From positions 1 through 9,108 of the forward strand of contig JAYOIK010000124.1 in assembly GCA_038118725.1 (NCBI GenBank): 9,108 nucleotides of DNA, written 5' to 3'. The notes under the pieces are model-generated. The model made no database searches. It was not told the DNA's origin and saw nothing but the letters and a program-made list of their open reading frames with translations. Shown in pieces: positions 7,782-9,108 of the stretch (the stretch's first letter is position 1; the number at the start of each line of letters is the position of its first letter). Source of the DNA: JADHLJ01 sp038118725 (lineage in GTDB: Bacteria > Pseudomonadota > Alphaproteobacteria > Thalassobaculales > Thalassobaculaceae). The translations under genes and the position numbers were made by a program.

Positions 7782-7856
7782 ATGGCTGGTGAACACAGGG
7801 TTCTCGGACCCGGCGAAAACATTCGGCACAAACCATGGGTTGGGTGGCGGTCATGA
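7782..7856 (+). CDS. Possible 24-codon upstream ORF overlapping the SIS gene start
   Basis: An ATG at 7782 opens a 24-codon frame (start MAGEHRVLGPGEN) whose TGA at 7854-7856 overlaps the ATG of the SIS-domain gene as ATGA, the classic translational-coupling arrangement. No good ribosome site precedes it and I recognise no family. It lies in the 95-base gap after the hydroxylase. It may be chance; the only support is the overlap. Confidence 0.2.
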   Translation: MAGEHRVLGPGENIRHKPWVGWRS

Positions 7857-8482
7857 GCGCAGGAGATTTCCCGAACCGCGGATATGGCGACGCCGCCGGC
7901 TATCTCGATGCCTATCGCGACGAGATCGATCGGGCCTGGCGGAGCGTGGACCGCCAGGCCGTCGCGGCGGCGGGGGAGGTTCTAGAAACCTGTTACAAAC
8001 GGGGCAACCAAGTCTTTTGCTGTGGCAACGGCGGCTCCGCGGCCATCTCGAACCATCTGGCTTGCGACCACTTGAAGGGCGTTCGTACGGGCTCGGATCT
8101 TGCACCCAAGGTCGTGAGCCTCAGTCAGAACGTCGAACTGATCACCGCGATCGCCAATGACATGAGCTACGCCGACGTCTTTAAATACCAGTTGGAAAGC
8201 CTGGCCGCGCCGGGTGACGTGGCCTTCTTGATCAGCGCTTCCGGCGCCTCCGAGAACATCACGCGGGCCGCGCGGTGGGCCAGGGAGAACGGCCTCCACA
8301 CCATTGGATTATGTGGGTTCACCGGCGGCGAGCTCGCCCGTCTCGCCGAGGTCCACGTGCATGTCGCCTCCTCGAACTACGGTATCGTGGAGGATGTTCA
8401 CCAGGGAATCATGCACATCCTCGCGCAGTACCTGCGACAGAAGGGCATGAGTGATGGCACGATCGCCGAAACCCGGTTCTGA
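7853..8482 (+). CDS. SIS-domain protein, GmhA-like (phosphoheptose isomerase family)
   Basis: The 209-residue product has the sugar-isomerase (SIS) fold for binding phosphosugars: CGNGGSAA (57-64), the phosphate-binding SASGASEN (128-135), AIANDMSYADVF (99-110), and the closing helix VEDVHQGIMHIL (179-190). Order and length match GmhA, which isomerises sedoheptulose 7-phosphate for heptose synthesis in the lipopolysaccharide core. By my manual alignment with E. coli GmhA, the zinc ligands His61, Glu65, Gln172 and His180 fall at His68, Asp72, Glu180 and His188, so two are changed and the substrate may differ. I chose ATG 7853 because a weak G-rich site (GGGTGGCGG) precedes it. ATG 7835 would add six residues and has no visible ribosome site. 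It lies 95 bases after the hydroxylase on the same strand and may be co-transcribed, though a role in aromatic breakdown is not obvious. It is cytoplasmic. Fold is sure; specificity is not. Confidence 0.85.
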   Translation: MSAGDFPNRGYGDAAGYLDAYRDEIDRAWRSVDRQAVAAAGEVLETCYKRGNQVFCCGNGGSAAISNHLACDHLKGVRTGSDLAPKVVSLSQNVELITAIANDMSYADVFKYQLESLAAPGDVAFLISASGASENITRAARWARENGLHTIGLCGFTGGELARLAEVHVHVASSNYGIVEDVHQGIMHILAQYLRQKGMSDGTIAETRF

Positions 8483-8691
8483 CACCCAAGGCCCGGGGAG
8501 CAACATTCCCACCGAGTTTGACCCTCAACCGAGGTCTTTGCGAGACATCTTACCGAAGATCAGGCGGATCCGGTCCAGGCGTCTTTCCGGTCCCGCTGAT
8601 CGGTTTTCGAACGAGCACGGCGTTCCAGGGCGAAAATCAGCCCGTGCGAATGCACGTCACGTCAATCAGACACACGCCGAGACACAAGAAA
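8483..8691. other. Non-coding spacer after the SIS gene
   Basis: No credible gene is seen on either strand. Short open frames here have no ribosome site and unnatural composition. A small perfect hairpin, CGTGC (8643-8647) with GCACG (8652-8656) around GAAT, is present, and ACGTC occurs twice close together just after it. The stretch could be the 3' untranslated region of the SIS transcript or a decayed sequence. Confidence 0.4.
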
Positions 8692-8721
8692 AAAAACCCT
8701 CGCCACGGGGCGAGGGTTTTT
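8692..8721. terminator. Bidirectional intrinsic terminator between convergent genes
   Basis: CCCTCGCC (8697-8704) pairs perfectly with GGCGAGGG (8709-8716) around the loop ACGG. The stem is flanked by a run of A on the left and of T on the right, so a U-tract follows the hairpin whichever strand is transcribed. It ends the minus-strand solute-binding protein gene 50 bases after its stop and would also stop plus-strand transcripts from the SIS gene. Confidence 0.9.
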
Positions 8722-8770
8722 GGAAACGCCGGGACGGGAGACATTGCTCCCGCCCCGTAATCGCGTTCGA

Positions 8771-9108
8771 TCAGGTGTCCATCCAGAACGTGTCGAAACG
8801 TCCGACATTGTAGAGACCGAAATAGTTCTCCGGCCGATGGCCCTTCACATAGTTGTACCAGGCGTCGTTGATCTTCTCCCACGCCACGGGCAGCAACGGT
8901 GGGTTCTGTTCCATGATCATCTCGGCCTTGGTGATGGCGGCCTGACGTTTGACCGGATCCACCTCGCTGTCGATGACCTTGACCAGTTCCGTGAACTCCT
9001 CGTTTTCCCAGTTCGAGTAGTTCTGCGGGCCACCCTTGCCGTACCAGGCGTTGAAATAGTCCGACGGATCGATCAGCGTGGAGACAATGGCGCCGATGGC
9101 CATGTCGT
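8771..9108 (-). CDS. ABC transporter periplasmic substrate-binding protein, family 5 (C-terminal part)
   Basis: About 112 C-terminal residues of a larger protein are visible. The frame is open to the right edge, so the internal Met at 9103 is not the true start. The segments DPSDYFNAWYGKGGPQNYSN, VDPVKRQAAITKAEMIMEQN, PPLLPVAWEKINDAWYNYV and the ending YNVGRFDTFWMDT are typical of the last part of SBP_bac_5 proteins, the periplasmic receptors of dipeptide, oligopeptide and nickel ABC importers. This region has the usual helix pairing DPVKR..A..KAE with 'EQNPPLLPV', followed by the final strand and tail. The full protein should be about 500-600 residues with a signal peptide outside the window, followed or preceded by permease and ATPase genes. 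It converges on the SIS gene with a shared terminator between them. The ligand cannot be told from this part. Confidence 0.87.
   Translation of the reverse strand, partial: DMAIGAIVSTLIDPSDYFNAWYGKGGPQNYSNWENEEFTELVKVIDSEVDPVKRQAAITKAEMIMEQNPPLLPVAWEKINDAWYNYVKGHRPENYFGLYNVGRFDTFWMDT

Noticed and set aside
8518..8760. 80-codon plus-strand frame between the SIS gene and the terminator
   Set aside because: It reads straight through the intrinsic terminator, has low-complexity Lys/Arg/His content and no ribosome site.

Overview
The window is GC-rich, densely coded DNA from a bacterium. The protein families present (a transglutaminase/COG4196 fusion, a MobA-type hydroxybenzoate hydroxylase, a family 5 solute-binding protein) and the base composition suggest a proteobacterium, most likely an alphaproteobacterium. 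No rRNA, tRNA, insertion sequence, CRISPR array or phage gene was seen. The taxonomic guess is inference.

Layout. Bases 1-2904 (minus strand) hold one uninterrupted reading frame that runs off the left edge. It encodes 968 residues of a large protein with a transglutaminase-like cysteine protease domain fused to a COG4196/DUF2126 putative amidoligase domain. Upstream of it, on the same strand, are an IlvD/Edd family dehydratase (3071-4801) and an Fe(II)/2-oxoglutarate oxygenase (4894-5715). The oxygenase is divergently transcribed from a flavin-dependent aromatic hydroxylase (5913-7757, plus strand) that closely resembles 3-hydroxybenzoate 4-monooxygenase. The roughly 200-base divergent spacer carries a nested inverted repeat that looks like an operator. 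After the hydroxylase comes a GmhA-like SIS-domain protein (7853-8482, plus). It is followed by a strong bidirectional hairpin terminator (8692-8721), then the C-terminal end of a periplasmic solute-binding protein of an ABC importer entering from the right edge on the minus strand (8771-9108).

How the genes may work together. The flavin hydroxylase, 2OG oxygenase and dehydratase share a divergent control region and look like a small catabolic or modifying island. The flavoprotein would convert 3-hydroxybenzoate, or a related phenolic acid, to a catechol such as protocatechuate. The 2OG oxygenase would put a hydroxyl on an unknown, possibly amino-acid-like, substrate, and the IlvD-type enzyme removes water from a 2,3-dihydroxy acid. 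Whether these form one pathway cannot be told from the sequence. The transglutaminase/amidoligase protein probably belongs to a separate, still poorly characterised peptide-modification system, whose other genes would lie beyond base 1.
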